Positions 13,801-40,279 of a stretch of 61,642 nt of DNA are shown piece by piece. The translations under genes were made by a program, and so were the position numbers. Location of the stretch: assembly GCA_946803715.1 (NCBI GenBank), contig CAMPET010000010.1, forward strand, positions 593,587 to 655,228. Reading direction: 5' to 3'. Source of the DNA: Beroe ovata (lineage: Eukaryota; Ctenophora; Nuda; Beroida; Beroidae). The notes under the pieces were generated by a model. The model searched no databases, was not told where the DNA came from, and saw only the letters and a program-made list of their open reading frames with translations. The first letter of the stretch is position 1. The number at the start of each line of letters is the position of its first letter.

Positions 13801-15135
13801 AATCACTATGGTAATTGCTCTCATATAAACATTACAAAACATCAGTGACAAACAGTTATTCTTGACAGCTTATTCCCAGAGAGGTTTTTCTCACTTTCAA
13901 TTCCCCACGAACTTCAGCCCTGCCATACATTGAGTCACATACCTATACCTATTAGATTATAGATATTAGATATCCAACATTTCATGTTTCATTCCGAAGA
14001 AGTGAAACCCCCAGCGTGTATGTCTACTGTCTAGACTATGATAGGGGATCGTAAATTATCTGGCTTCATAGCAGACAGAAGGGACAAAGGAAAATAGTTT
14101 ATAATGCCTTACTACGGGGTTGTACAGGTAATTCATAATCAAACTCGCCTTACAAAAATTCATACAAACTTTTCTTTCAAGAAGAATGTTGTGCGGGGTT
14201 GTTCAATGCCCACTAGTTGGAAAGAGCCAGTCAGAGGTTGAAAGGGTGAACTTGCTGTTTGTTTGCAATAAGACCGAATATTCCTGCATAATATACAAAA
14301 CTTTTAAATCGAACACTTGAAAATTCTGGAAAGATATATATCACTGTCTTTGTGATGATAAATGTCGTTTGTAGCCAAAGCATTAAGCAATCCTTCACTA
14401 CCTATATACTCGGCAAAGTTCAATATTATGTTAGCAAGGTCAAAAAACAAAGTCTGATATTGCATGGTGTTAAAAGTCTTATTTCTTACGGATTAATCTA
14501 ATCATGGGAATTGATTTTAGCGATTGTGTCTCAATGGCGACTAAACTTCCTCCCCCATAAGAAGCATATGGTGGATCATTCTCATTTCATATCATGTAGC
14601 TACTCATGGTTTTGAATGCAATCTAGATTCACACTGAACACTGGATGTGTCATGTTTAACATCAATCACTCTTTTACAGTACATAGATAACAAGAGATGC
14701 ATAGTAAGAACTCTCCCAATCAATTTGGGGTAAACAGTTCAAATAATGTTTAACTCATTTTCCAAACTTTGGATGGCATATCTAACAACCCTGCACTTGT
14801 TAATGCACTACAGAGAAAGGGAGTTGTTGTACAATAATATAGTGTGTTGAAAGAGAAACCTTCTAAGGGTAGCAAGGGAGAGAGATGTGGGCATTTGACA
14901 TGGGATTGGGGGAGAAGGGTAGAACAAACTCAACAACGGCACATAAACTACAACTCTAGACTCAGTAAAAGAAAAATGTTGGTTTTGTTCGAAGGAAAAA
15001 GGAAACTAGTTACCTGCTACAAGAAATGGTGTCATGCCTCGTTCATCCTGAAAATAGTTCCAGTAACCAACTTGAGAACAAAAGCTGACATAGATCATAT
15101 AATAATACTATTCACTTGTATACACTGATGCTCAC
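7862..15135. other. Long intron or intergenic stretch with no recognised exon
   Basis: This lies between two groups of minus-strand ankyrin exons. It contains a TG tract that flips to CA across a contig join at 8625, TG tracts near 9227-9285, CA tracts at 12055-12150, CpG-rich bases around 7990-8060, and a half-copy of the MITE-like repeat at about 9984-10024 (GGCCAAAGTGGCAAACGGACT). At least one ankyrin exon should be hidden here if the two exon groups form one gene. A plus-strand open frame near 10.7 kb has a faintly ankyrin-like segment, but I do not call it a gene. Confidence 0.5.
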
Positions 15136-17703
15136 TTCTTGTTCTAGAGTCAGTCTGTCATATTTGTATATCCATCCCAGCAGATCAACATGTCCATGCT
15201 CAGCTGCAAAATGTGCTGCAGCACTACCACACTTGGCTCTGTCAAAAACCAAATAAGTCACTGAATTTAATATGGCATATTCTCTGTATATAATAGCATC
15301 AATGAGTTTATGGGCACTTACTTCAATCTCAAGAAATTAGAAGTTCTGCAGTTACATGAACGGCAGGATTTACTGAGTTGCTTTAATTTTTTCTTATCTC
15401 CCTCTCGAGCAAGTTGGTGGACAGGGGAAAATCCTACATCATCTGCAAATAATTTGTTGATCCAAAATATTCTCGTGATCAAGGTAGGCAAATGACTCAA
15501 TGTGAGAAGACTAATGACTTTGTTGTTAAAGCTTGAGCTTACCCATGCTTCCGCAGTATGCCAGATTGACATGACCAGCAGAACAGTCTTCTTTTGCAGG
15601 CTCATTCAGTTTAGAGTACAATCTTTTTCTCTTGCGATTCAGAAATAACATAACTTATTCCTAATGAAATGAATAAACATTTTGGCTGGATCAGGTTAGA
15701 TGAGGTATGAAGAGCTTGTGATAGAGATCTGAAGCAGTTTTGACTGATGGTAACCCAGTAAGGAACCATGGCAACCCACTTGTGAGATATCACCTAGTTA
15801 AAGAGACACCAGTCTATAGAGGTTTACGGTGTATCGCTACGTGGATATACTCAATACTGCAAACAAAGCTATGCATAACAGAATAATCAATCTGAATATC
15901 GATTTTTCCAAAAAAACATGTTTTATAATGATTATCATTTTTATTACACACTGTCACTATTGCGTATTGACAATTGAAGACAAATTTATCATTAAAAAAC
16001 CTGCGCACGAAATAACATCATGTCGTTATAGCCCAAATTTTTCGAAACAAAAAATACCCTGTTCTACTCAGTGAACTGAAAAGTCGAAGAAACCATGACG
16101 GAGACGCGCAGCGCGCGGAGTATTTGGGTCACGCAACGCGGGAACAAATTATATTTTGCGATGCAATCCCAAATCCGGAGTTGTCGATCGATGATAGCCC
16201 CTGTCGAGAATTTCGTCGCGCGCGCGCGCGCAAACTTATGCGGCTGACGCAAGCCGATCAGCGGTTTAGCATCGCCAGACAAATCCGGAGCGTAAAGTTT
16301 TGTTTATATTGACAACAGACCCTGTCGAGAACTAAGGGTTCATTCAGCGCGCGCCGCGCAAAATCATTCTCAGACTCATTATTGTCGATCGATGATAGAC
16401 CCTGTCGAGAATTTCGTTGCGCGCGGCGCAAACTTATTCTCAGACGCAAGCCGCTTCGCGGCCCGGCTTGCATCAGCGGTCTGGCATCGTCCGACAAACT
16501 CATTTTTAAAATTATTTTTTGCTAATTGTCATATGTTACCTGACCTGTTTCTTGCGTGCGCACCGCGCGCAATAAACAGGCTAGGCTTTGAATGTACTTT
16601 TTGGTTTTTGATCTATTCTAGTTTTCTATAAGCTAAAATCTAAGTTTTTTCAACAATTATGCAACACAAATAACAAATAAACGGAAGTCAAACATGAAAC
16701 GAATGATTTGTCGGGCGATGCCAGACCGCTGATGCAAGCCGCGAAGCGGCTTGCGTCAGCGCGCAACGAAATTCTCGACAGAGTCTATCATCGATCAACA
16801 ACGAATGATCAAATACAATCATCGCTCCGTGACTATTTCATGCTCCTTCATAAAATGCATGTTTTGAGTGTTTTTCACTTCTTGCTTTCATTTCAGTTTG
16901 TCAGACCTCTTATATCCCCAAGAAAATATGCTTCTCCATTCACGAAAAGATTCAAAAAACATAATTCAAAAAGAAATATTCTTTCCAAAGATCATCCCAT
17001 AAAACTTTCCTCCAACATTAATTTCAGATATTACTTTGTTCTTCGTTAGTGATTCAGTTCTTTCAGGTTCCCTGGCATATACGTACAGATGACGCATGTC
17101 TCTATACTATGGATTTTCAACTCAGCAGAATAAGAGCATGTAACATATGCACAATTTTTCACATGCTGGTTGGCATTATGATTGACATTGCTATTTGGTG
17201 AGAATACTTATCAGCAAGAATGCATTCCCTGAAGCTAGCACTAAGCACAGGGTCTGGTCATACATATTGTGAACTTCAATGTTGTGTTCCACCAACAATT
17301 CTGTTTAGTTAAATTGAATGTGTACCTATAGGGATTAGGGAAAAATCAGGGCCCCTCATGGACCATGGTACTGTATACACAACCCACATTGGATAGTTTG
17401 AAGTTTGGGAATGAGCTGTGATGGAAAAATTACTGCTTCATAGTTCTCATTCTCAAGTTTACTATGCAGGAAATTTGAGATATTTCACCAATCAAGTATT
17501 AAGTTGCTCTTTGTTAGTGGCATGAGAATATACATCTTTTTGAGCCTTACTCCAGACGGCAGTCTGTTAGAGAATGTATCAGTTTACACATCATTTCTCT
17601 GCATGTGGCCACCCTTTTGTCCTAGTAACCACTGCACAACATTCGGGTGTCCAGTTACAATTATTTGTTGTTGAAAGTTATCAAACCCTTCAGTCAGTGG
17701 AGC
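15136..17703 (-). CDS. Ankyrin-repeat protein, three exons (partial gene)
   Basis: Minus-strand exons. Exon 17703 to about 17590 follows a TTCTCAG acceptor and carries a degenerate unit with GHPNVVQWLL; its donor is weak. Exon 15442-15322 follows TTTGCAG, encodes FSPVHQLAREGDKKKLKQL and ends at GTAAGT. Exon 15238-15136 follows TTGACAG, encodes GSAAAHFAAEHGHVDLLGW and ends at GTGAGC. The last two join cleanly (phase 2 into phase 1 completion). The first does not join the second in phase, so an exon is missing or the 17.6-kb donor is wrong. The repeats resemble those of scaffold proteins such as espin or ANKRD42, but the match is too generic for a name. This is probably the 5' part of the gene whose 3' exons lie at 7.3-7.9 kb. 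Confidence 0.65.
16060..16805. repeat. CpG-rich repeat family with inverted (fold-back) copies
   Basis: Three copies of a unit of about 100 bp are visible. Direct copies lie at about 16183-16290 and 16380-16500, and an inverted copy at about 16700-16803. The shared core is a GATCGATGATAG segment, then CCTGTCGAGAATTTCGT, a GCGCGC block, GACGCAAGCCG and a CAGCGGTCTGGCATCG segment. Inside the unit, AAGCCGCTTCGCGG and its complement form small palindromes. The leading edge (ACTCAGTGAACTGAAAAGTCG) recurs at 40.4 kb. No coding capacity was seen. A non-autonomous transposon or fold-back element is the best guess. Confidence 0.7.
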
Positions 17704-18369
17704 CTGAGAATTCTTAAAACGTGCAGTATAGTTTTGTACTTGGAGCAGGTATCTTAGAGTATACATTTCCTAGAAACCAGTTGCTAGGTGATATTAAAGT
17801 GGATAAATGACCATTGTAAATATGTTTAAAAAAACATGATGTTTTCGCAAATCAAATGCTGTGTGTATGAAGTGGTACAAAGAGTACTTAAATGGTTTTA
17901 TATAAATGTTGCTCTGTTATGTTTCCTTGACAACCATGTGGTTTTTCAAAGATACCCCCTACAATGATCAATTAATTGATAACATTATGTTCACACAATC
18001 AACAACTTCCCACGTGAAGATATCTATTGTCTACATGAAGTTGATACAGAAGCTGAAATGGTTCTCATTTAGATTTTATCCGTTTTTGAACTGATTGAAG
18101 TACTTTGCTTATAAGATGAAGATTTTCATTGATCATTTCAATTTTCACCTTATCCTTGAAGCAGCAAGCATTATTCCTAAATTTCAGTAAACTTTACTTG
18201 TTTCATGCTTGATGATGCTTTCTGTGATCAAACTTTGCTGAGTCATCACTTTAAATGAATGGTTTATTTATTTACTGTCACATTGTCACAGCTTAGAAAT
18301 GATTTGATGACAACTTGTACAATATACATCTGTATTCTGTAATAGCTCTCTTTTCACTTTGTAGGGGAG

Positions 18370-21300
18370 ATGGATGAGACTATATCAGGCATTATTAGGA
18401 AACAGGTGAGTCTCATAGTAGGAGCATTCAAATTTCTATTTTCCAGTGGCGGCTGTTCGACATTACATTGAATGCAGCTGTTTAGTAGTGTGTTATTCGT
18501 GTACAACATTGTACAATGCGTGTGTACTGTTTTCATGCTGTTAGCAGTGATAATTGACACATAGCAACATAGTCTTTTCAAACATTGCTGTGACTGTGTT
18601 ACACTGTAACAGTGTACCTATGAAATCTCGTATAATATGTTCCTATGTTACACATCCGCGATTGTTCCAAATTCAATTATGAACCGTGATGAGGCACTCT
18701 GTATTGTCAAGTAATAACGAGGCAGCTTATTATATCAGTGAAACCAGCACTCTATAACAGTGATGATTATAAACATCATGGTAACCGATCAGTGACCAGT
18801 GTTCATGCTATCTAATAGTCACTCATTACGCACATAATATAGTCCAGGGTACAATTTATTATGTGATCTGATCGAGTGACAATTGTTTGGAGAGAGTGTC
18901 ACTTTATCCGCTGTGCCGTGTGTTTGCAGTTGTTATCATGTTTTCTTGTTCTACTAGTTCGTTCACTTCATTGTCTACTCAGTCGCAACAGAGCAGGTCT
19001 GTCAAGAAATCTGAGGTGATATCCACAACTAAAGTAGGGCTCGGTAGAGTGAAGGAAGATACTACTCAGCTTGTTGAAAAGGTTTGGACCATGTCTCACA
19101 CTATCAATGCGATAGTGTTTTCCAAAATATATTTTCGATGGGTTTTGCGATTTGTATCCCTACTTTTCTTCCCCTGACTCATATTTGAACTCGAAGTTAC
19201 GGGACCCCTCTTGTCGGGTAACGGCTGTGACCCGCAAATCACAGGATATAGAGCGGCAGCTATCCAGACAGGGCATACGTAGGAACACTGATGTTGTGGA
19301 GCTGTACCTTGCTAACTCACGGTATGCTGACATACCATCACTACACGAATACAAAGCTCTGCACGTCCTCTGGCTCAATGCCAACAAGGTATGCGCGTGC
19401 AGTGTTAGGAATCTTTGTGCTTTGAAGATCCCTACAATAATTTAGCTGTAATTCTTAATATTCTAGTGACTCATGGTCATATTTTGCATCATATTTTGCA
19501 TCTAGCTGTAGATCTCTGTTTGCAGATCTACAAAGTGGATTTCCTGAAGAACAACTATCAGATAACGGAGCTATATCTCCAACAGAATATGATAGTTAGC
19601 ATTGCGGGAGCTCTCAAACACTTGTCTTGTCTGCAGGTAACTGAAGGCGTGACGTCACCATGACAACACACGCGTGACGTCACGTTGCGATGACAACTCA
19701 CGCAGTCACGCGTGACGTCTCTTGTCTTTGTGATTCATTATGGTGTGATCTTGACGTTATGTTCACTGTCACTTACCATCATCATTTTATAAATCTAGTG
19801 GAGTCAAAAGTAAGCATCCCTCCTTCCAATATTTCCTACTGTCCGATGCAAAAGTTTGTGGAATTTGTTACTGAGTAGTCAATATCCATTCGTATTGCGT
19901 CATTGATAGTGAAACATAGTTAGCCAACGTTTCATGCTAAAGCAATAATAGTGCAAATGTTGACAATTGACGCCCCTTTTCTATGCTTCTCTGATGTACC
20001 CCTTTCCTGGGTTAAAGGCTCGCATTCTCTGATTCACGACTTTCTCACTCTCCTCCAGATATTAATGCTACACGCAAACCAACTGATGTGCTCACACGAC
20101 ACGGTCAGCGAACTGAAGAATATGCTCAGCTTACACACACTTAGTGAGTATCATAGGTACTATTCAGGGATATAGTGACTGTAAGGACGAAGTTTGACAG
20201 GCGACAGACATTATATGACAGACGCAGTATGACAGATTTCGTAAAGCGTAACGATTTTGGGTATTAGATGTAAACTGTGACATACAATCGATGTCAAATT
20301 CGTCAATGAATTGTGTCCCGGCTATCCCCCTAATCCTACCTGTTCTCCATTACAGTTCTTCTTGTCAATACAAGTGTTGTCGTGGTAACGAAATTACATA
20401 CTTTTACCCCATTGAAACACAGTTTGATTTGGATAAGCTACGTGGGGTCAGAAGTCATAACATTTCTGTCGTGTACTCAGCATAACTGCGAGTTATGATC
20501 ATTGATCAAAATTGATTGATAACCGGTAACGTGTAAATTCATGTTTAGAGATATTCACTGATTAATATGGCAAGCAAGATTTACATGTTTATTTAAACAT
20601 TCGTGCAAGATTAATTATGAAAAAACAGTGCGTTCATATGATAAACTTCGTATCACAGCATCTAAACTTCGCATAACTTGTGCCTCACAACTAAACCAGC
20701 CATACAACTAAACCAGCTTCGCATCTATTTTCCCTTTCACCCACACACACACACACACACNNNNNNNNNNNNNNNNNNNNNNNNNNNNNNNNNNNNNNNN
20801 NNNNNNNNNNNNNNNNNNNNNNNNNNNNNNNNNNNNNNNNNNNNNNNNNNNNNNNNNNNNNNNNNNNNNNNNNNNNNNNNNNNNNNNNNNNNNNNNNNNN
20901 NNNNNNNNNNNNNNNNNNNNNNNNNNNNNNNNNNNNNNNNNNNNNNNNNNNNNNNNNNNNNNNNNNNNNNNNNNNNNNNNNNNNNNNNNNNNNNNNNNNN
21001 NNNNNNNCACACACACACACACACACACACAGCTCCAGTAATAAGAAAGTAGCATGCACGGTTCAATGCTCGCTTGATTATCTAGATAGTATCATATATC
21101 TTGCCACTTGGCAGCACTGTTTTGTTGGCAGTGATCATAACAATGAGTAAAGTGGAGCAGAATACTTAAAGTTTGCAAAAATAAAAGTTCTGTTTAGATG
21201 GCCCGGTTTATTTCGAATGAGAAGATCAAATTGAGTAAAATGTACGAATTTGTGTATTTTCTGTGCGTTGTGATACTCTTTACCTCCATTGTGATATTGT

Positions 21301-22099
21301 ATACAGAGTGTGAATGCAAATACAAGTTAATGTGAATTGACAAGGTTCATGTGTATTGGTGGGTGTTATGTTCTTAGCGTCAATTCAATCATAGAGTCTC
21401 GGAAACTTTGCGGCACGCGCGAAGTTCAATTTACAAGTTTGCTGATAAAATTTGGTATCGTGATAGTGACCGTGACATATTTCGCGCCGCGCGCGCGACC
21501 GTGGGAAAATTTATGCAAATCTGAGAGAAAATGTTTCAGATTTATTCGGGAACCCGATAGCCCAAGAAGATTGGTACAGATTATACGTTATTCACAATCT
21601 ACACTCACTCAAACTTCTTGATAGACAGAGTGTGACGTATCACGAAATCTGTGCTGCCAGGAAGTTAGTGTTCGATTACTTTCGCTGCTGATTTTATAAA
21701 ATTCCCTCCAAACTGTTAGCTTTGATTCTGATATTTCATATCATGCAGGTTATTTGCACCTCAACTCGTCAGAATCAAAGATTCTATCAAATTTGGTCGG
21801 CGGGAATTCAATAAAAATCACGAAAATCAGAAAAAGCCGACTGGTGAGTTCTCCCTTCACTTCATGGCAGCTCCCACCCCCTCTATTTCACACGCACTTA
21901 CACCTCTCCTCGGTCAGGTCGACGATTGAGGCACTCACCTGTCCGACCACACTCCCTCGTATCCAAGCCCACGCTCTCCCCCCGTCGTAACACAACTCCC
22001 ATGACATTCTCCATATTCGACTGGGAAGCTACGGGTCGGGAGTTCTTGTACTCCAAAACTAGGACTGCGCCAGCAAAACTAACTGTGTCTATCAAGTAA
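18370..22099 (+). CDS. LRRC72: Leucine-rich repeat protein, LRRC72 orthologue
   Basis: Eight coding exons give 291 residues, close to the vertebrate length: 18370-18405, 18983-19081, 19245-19388, 19526-19636, 20059-20143, 21540-21663, 21749-21843 and 21918-22099. Every junction is GT-AG and in phase. Leucine-rich repeats occupy roughly residues 55-145 (VVELYLANSRY, LHVLWLNANK, ITELYLQQNM, LQILMLHANQ), followed by a cap with LFGNPIAQEDWYRLYVIHNL and LKLLDRQSVT. The tail keeps the IKDSIKFG and MTFSIFDWEAT segments that match LRRC72 rather than other LRR proteins. LRRC72 is little studied; protein-protein interaction is the expected role. The 247-bp gap at 20761-21007 falls in intron 5 and does not break the frame. 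The start is the ATG seven bases after a TTTGTAG acceptor, so a 5' non-coding exon is likely. Confidence 0.88.
19650..19720. promoter_or_regulatory. Three TGACGTC (CRE/ATF-like) motifs in an intron
   Basis: TGACGTCA occurs at 19650-19657 and 19675-19682, and TGACGTCT at 19713-19720, within imperfect tandem repeats of an ACACGCGTGACGTCAC-type segment. They lie just after LRRC72 exon 4. They match the full palindromic cAMP-response element, but the tandem nature of the segment means simple repeat expansion could explain them. Confidence 0.3.
20761..21007. other. Assembly gap (247 N) inside a (CA)n tract
   Basis: The run of N is flanked by (CA)n on both sides in the same orientation, so the gap is most likely unread microsatellite within LRRC72 intron 5. 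Confidence 0.98.
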
Positions 22100-22874
22100 A
22101 TGACATGCTCCTTGTGCATCACATACTCCTTGAGTTGTAGTTTTCAGACAGGCGTTGTTTGTTGGTTGTGAGTTTTCGGAGTTGTCATGTGATTTTATCG
22201 ACATCTTATCTTTAGCCCTTATCTTAAGCCCTTAACCAGGGATTGTATTACCAAATTTTCGGATGTTTATCTCGATTTCAGATTTTCAGCCGCAGAAAAG
22301 CATCCCATGTATTGAATTGCATGTTGCGTCGGAGTTTAATTCATAGGTTTCACAAAGATTTCAGTATACGCACACAATTTTTATCACATACTATTCGATT
22401 TTATTATCAATATTCTTTGTTGATATGCTATTTATGGCTGAGGATACTGTATATAAATGTATAAACTTGAGCAGTTTAGCGAATGCTTAATCCGCATTTC
22501 CATCGTAAGTCGATGCCTTGCTTTGGCCACGTTCTCGGTGTATGATGATGTCCATTGTCCACTGTGGGGGAAGCCTAATGATAATTGGCAATTTTCCCGC
22601 CTTGATTCTTCCCTCCTTCATAATTAGGGACTATCAGAGTGCAACAATAAATCCATATACGGAGTTCTCAACACTAAGGGATGCATTGTTTTATCCGCAT
22701 CATGTTGAGACAATGAAACACTGGCTTCATGCCACTCAGTAGAGCACACTCAGTTATGCACTTATTGGTCAGAGTATTGTTCTTGTATTTCTCATTACTC
22801 TTACAATTGAGCTGAACTCCACATATCTCAATTCTGGGATTCAATGAACCACTACTCCCCTATTATAGGCTCCC

Positions 22875-24554
22875 ATGGCCACGAAGACAGATGGGGGAAA
22901 GCTGAAGAATCATACCAAGTTCGTTCCACAGCCGAGCTCTAGTAAGGCTCGTATCTCAACTGCACTTCTCTCAACTGCTCTCCTCACTGATTATCGCAGC
23001 AACCTAACCCACATTCTCCCCACAAACAGAAGTTAGAGGAGGTAGAGGTGGATGGGTCACCACCGACAACCACCGCTGGAGATCTTCTCTTCACGAGGCA
23101 GTGGCCTGTCACCCAGCCTCGAGCTCAGATCTACATTCTCCACGGATATGCCGAACATTGCGTGAGGTAGAGTTTCAAATTCAATAAAACTCACATACTG
23201 ATACTTGATTCACCTATTTTTTTAAGAGGACCATGATGCGACAAATATGCAATTTTCCAGATATGAGCGGTTTTGTAAGCTGCTAAATGAACACCACTAC
23301 TCAGTTGCTACACACGATCACATAGGTAAATTAACTGGAAGTGGAGCTCCCGAGCTCACCACCTTGTTACTTGTTTTGACCTTTTGATTGATCCAATACT
23401 TGATCCAATACTTCAACTTGATTCACTGATTCATTCCCAGGTCACGGTCGAAGTCAAGGACATCGTTTCCATGTGGACCACTTTGACACGTACATGCGAG
23501 ATGCGCTGGAGTTGATGAAGGAGCAGAGACAGACAGCGCCTCATCTCCCGTTCATTGTGTTTGGTCACAGCATGGGCGGGCTGGTCACGACCCTCTGCCT
23601 GCTGGAGGAACCGGAAATCTTCTCTGCTGCGATTCTCAGCTCGCCATGCCTCATGGTATGTCAAATATCATAGTGAGTCAAATATGTGTAGTGCAAAGAG
23701 AATGCTTTGATTCCTATGTATAGGTCGAGAAAAACACTGGATGGTATCTACTCCTAGTTCGAAGAAACACAAGGAAATGTTTTATATCCGCAGGTACACG
23801 CCAAGTACAACAAGCCATCACTGAGAGCAGCAGCTAGAGCCCTCTCATGGATCGCTCCCCGGTTTTACATACCGAGCAAATCCCTTGCATTGGATCCCGT
23901 AGATGTGATTGCAGATGAAGTCGAGAGGTACATTTTTCTCTATTCTTGTTAGCCAGTCCATCGATCATGATCAACTTAATCTCCACTCCACTCACTTCCT
24001 CCACTCCCTCCCAGAGACTCATACGAGTCCGACCCGCTGATATGGCACTACGGCAGCAAGCCAGGCATGACTGTGGCCATGTTCGATGCCATTGAGCGAG
24101 TCCAGGCGAATCTACCTCAACTCAAAGTGAAGTGTTTGGTCCAACATGGGACACATGATTTGGTAGGTATATTCTAGAATAATTCAATTTATTAGTATTC
24201 CTATCAGCAATCAGATGGAAAATGATACTGATGATGGTTAAAAAATTATGGTAGTTCTCTGTATGCTGAAGAACTATAAAGATCCCCGACCATAGCACAG
24301 ATTGTGTGACAAAGACATAACATGTGTCACCCCGAGCACATTTGATTTCTCAGGTGTGTGATCCTGCCGGCGTCGAACCGTTCCGAAACATCGATCACGT
24401 GGCACAACTCAAACTTTATGAAGGAGCAAAACACGCGCTCCTTCTCGATACCCCCGTGATTAGGGCACGTGTTATCGAGGACTTGTTGCAGTTCATTGAT
24501 TCAGTAGTTTTTGAGGACACAAAATTAAATTCAGGTGATGTGGTCAAATCTTGA
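22875..24554 (+). CDS. MGLL: Monoacylglycerol lipase (alpha/beta hydrolase)
   Basis: Six exons are certain: 23030-23166, 23261-23325, 23441-23655, 23794-23927, 24015-24162 and 24354-24554, all GT-AG and in phase. They encode about 298 residues of an alpha/beta-hydrolase that cleaves 2-monoacylglycerols to glycerol and fatty acid. Visible landmarks are the HGYAEHCVRY oxyanion segment, HDHIGHGRSQG, the nucleophile elbow GHSMGG (catalytic Ser), the acid in HGTHDLVCD and the catalytic His in YEGAKHALL. Together these match MGLL rather than ABHD6 or ABHD12. A candidate first exon starts at ATG 22875 (MATKTDGGKLKN) and ends at a GTAAGG donor, but it leaves phase 1 while exon 2 needs phase 0. Either a base is wrong, or the true first exon lies elsewhere. 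The tail ends KSGDVVKS-like with no lipid-anchor motif. Confidence 0.88.
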
Positions 24555-25862
24555 TCAATTATTAGGCTAGATCAAACTTTGTAATCGTATTGTGTTTCCA
24601 CGTTGCGTGACCCAAACTAAAACTAAAAGAATATGATTATGATTATGGATAAGGGGCGCGCAAAGTGGACACATGTCACATAAACTCGTTAAAATTTGAT
24701 TTTATGATGTTGGATTTTATGATGTTGGATTTTTACCATTATGCAGATAGATTGATCAAAATGAGTTTTTACTAGACTGCTTAAGTTTTTGGAATGGTAT
24801 TGGTAATGGTATGTTGCCATTGCACTGTCCACTTTCCACGGGCGCACCGCCTATGACCAATCTCCTTTCCAATTCCAATTCCACTGGAATTCCAGTATTC
24901 CACTCACTGCCAGTGTCACATGCCCAATTGGTGAGAATAGAACTGAGAGTGGTTATGTGGAAAGAGCCTGCGTTCGAGGAAGTGGACAGAAAATGAGTTT
25001 CTTGAAGTTGATCATGGACGTTTTCTGTCAGATTTTGACCTCTATTTCGTGCGCGAAATCTACCATCTACGTTCAGTCTACACTGACACACAACAGTGTT
25101 GGCACTTAGTCTTACGAATTAGATTCTAGACAATTCTAAACAAAGGGTTTTTTAAAGTTTGGATAGACATTCGAAAATAACATTAAATTTCAAGTTCAAC
25201 GCATTTGACATCATATTTATCCTAAAAGATAAACTCTCCTTTCTCTATTTACATGTTACAAATTCTTAAACTGATTTAATTTCTTTTCTTTCCAATATAT
25301 GATTGACTTTACTGAAAATAACTTCATAGAGTAAGATAATTCCTCCTTCGAAGTCGAATGTGGAATAGATGTGGAATTTTGAATGAAATGAAATCGAGCA
25401 ATGTAAATCGAACATAATATTCACCTTTTCATTAAGTTTAACTTACAAACTATAAATCTACGGATAATTTTCGCAAGCAAAATCCATTTCCCATTCATTG
25501 TTTATTCAATTTCATAATGCCCATATTGTCGTTTAAACCTTTACCTTCAACTAATAATTAAACAATCAAATCAAAGATGATAAAACCACAAAACTCTAAT
25601 TACGAAATGGAGTCGAGCTCCATACAGTATCAGTAATTTTATCGCACATCAAGTCGCAGAGAACTGCGACATTGTCACAGTGTGACAATGTGACGATCTC
25701 AACCCTGTCCCTCACGGATATATGATTTGGTTGTCGGTTTACAATGAACATGGACAATGAGAGATTGATATGTATCGCATGAAAATATTCTACCATGCAC
25801 AAAAAATCTCCCCGAAACAATTTTGAGTCTGAACATAGACAAAAGTGTCCTGATCAAACGTC

Positions 25863-25910
25863 ATTAAATTAAGGCCCATTAAATTAAGGCCCATTAAATT
25901 CAGGCCCATA
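25863..25910. repeat. Short tandem repeat, three units
   Basis: The unit CATTAAATTAAGGCC is repeated three times (the last with one change) downstream of the CaM kinase gene's 3' end. No function is apparent. Confidence 0.85.
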
Positions 25911-26110
25911 CGTTTATTGCTTTGTCCGGACTATCAGAACCTGTAGCGATGATAACATATCATATACCATGACTTAATGTTCAAAATCGTAGGAGTAAAG
26001 AGGCAACAGAACATGTATTAATTTAAGAATAGGAGGCCGCCCACGGCACGTTTCCACATCTCATGCCTGCAGTTTCATAGAATGTCAAATATGTTAGGTA
26101 GAGCGCCACT

Positions 26111-39407
<13,297 letters not shown>

Positions 39408-40279
39408 CTAATATTTGAAAACAATGTGAGAAAAACTTGCATATACCCATTGAATCAATGGTTTACATGATAGCATAAAACTTCTAAGGGGTCCTCATGG
39501 ACCAGATCATACTTTTGTTTGCGGAAAAGTGTAGGTTATCATGTGTGTGTCTTATGATTGATGAATATGGATCCCACTACAAAATACAGGATCATGAGAC
39601 AGTGTTTAACATACAGTGAAACTCTCCATTTTCAAATATTTTCAGCCGTGAATATGATTCTTAATGGTCATGGTAAATACAAGAGATATAATGATCAACA
39701 AGAATTTAGAATTAAAAAAATAAACAGCGAAATCAATCCATTTTGCTTGAATCACTATGTAGCACACGTGAAAATATCTGGTTTTGCAGTAGGCACTGTT
39801 ATACAAATCAACCTAAAGCAACAGACATTAAAGTAACAAACTCAATAACTGTCTTTGATTTGTGATACACTACGCTCACTTTTAGTAAAGCTCGAGCACT
39901 TTGCCAAACTTTGTCCTTTAGTTTGACGCATTTGCATAAGCATCAAACGTTCACAAACAAAAAGGTCCATATGCAATCATGGCAATATTGAATATCATCA
40001 AGAATAAAATGAGATAAATAACAATTACATAACCACTTTTACAACATAAGAAACAATATCAAGAATAATAATATATCAAGAATAGAATGGAATAGAATGT
40101 TTTTGACAGAAGATCAACTCAAATATTCAGTGCCAATCTCAAACAGTTATATCATTGTTTGAGACAATCAAGAACAAATGCACCAACTAGAAATGTCAAA
40201 AGTTTTTACTCCTTAGTAAGTTTATTCATGAAAATTCAAGCCTGACTAAAATAAGAATAACCAGGGATCAAAGACACGC

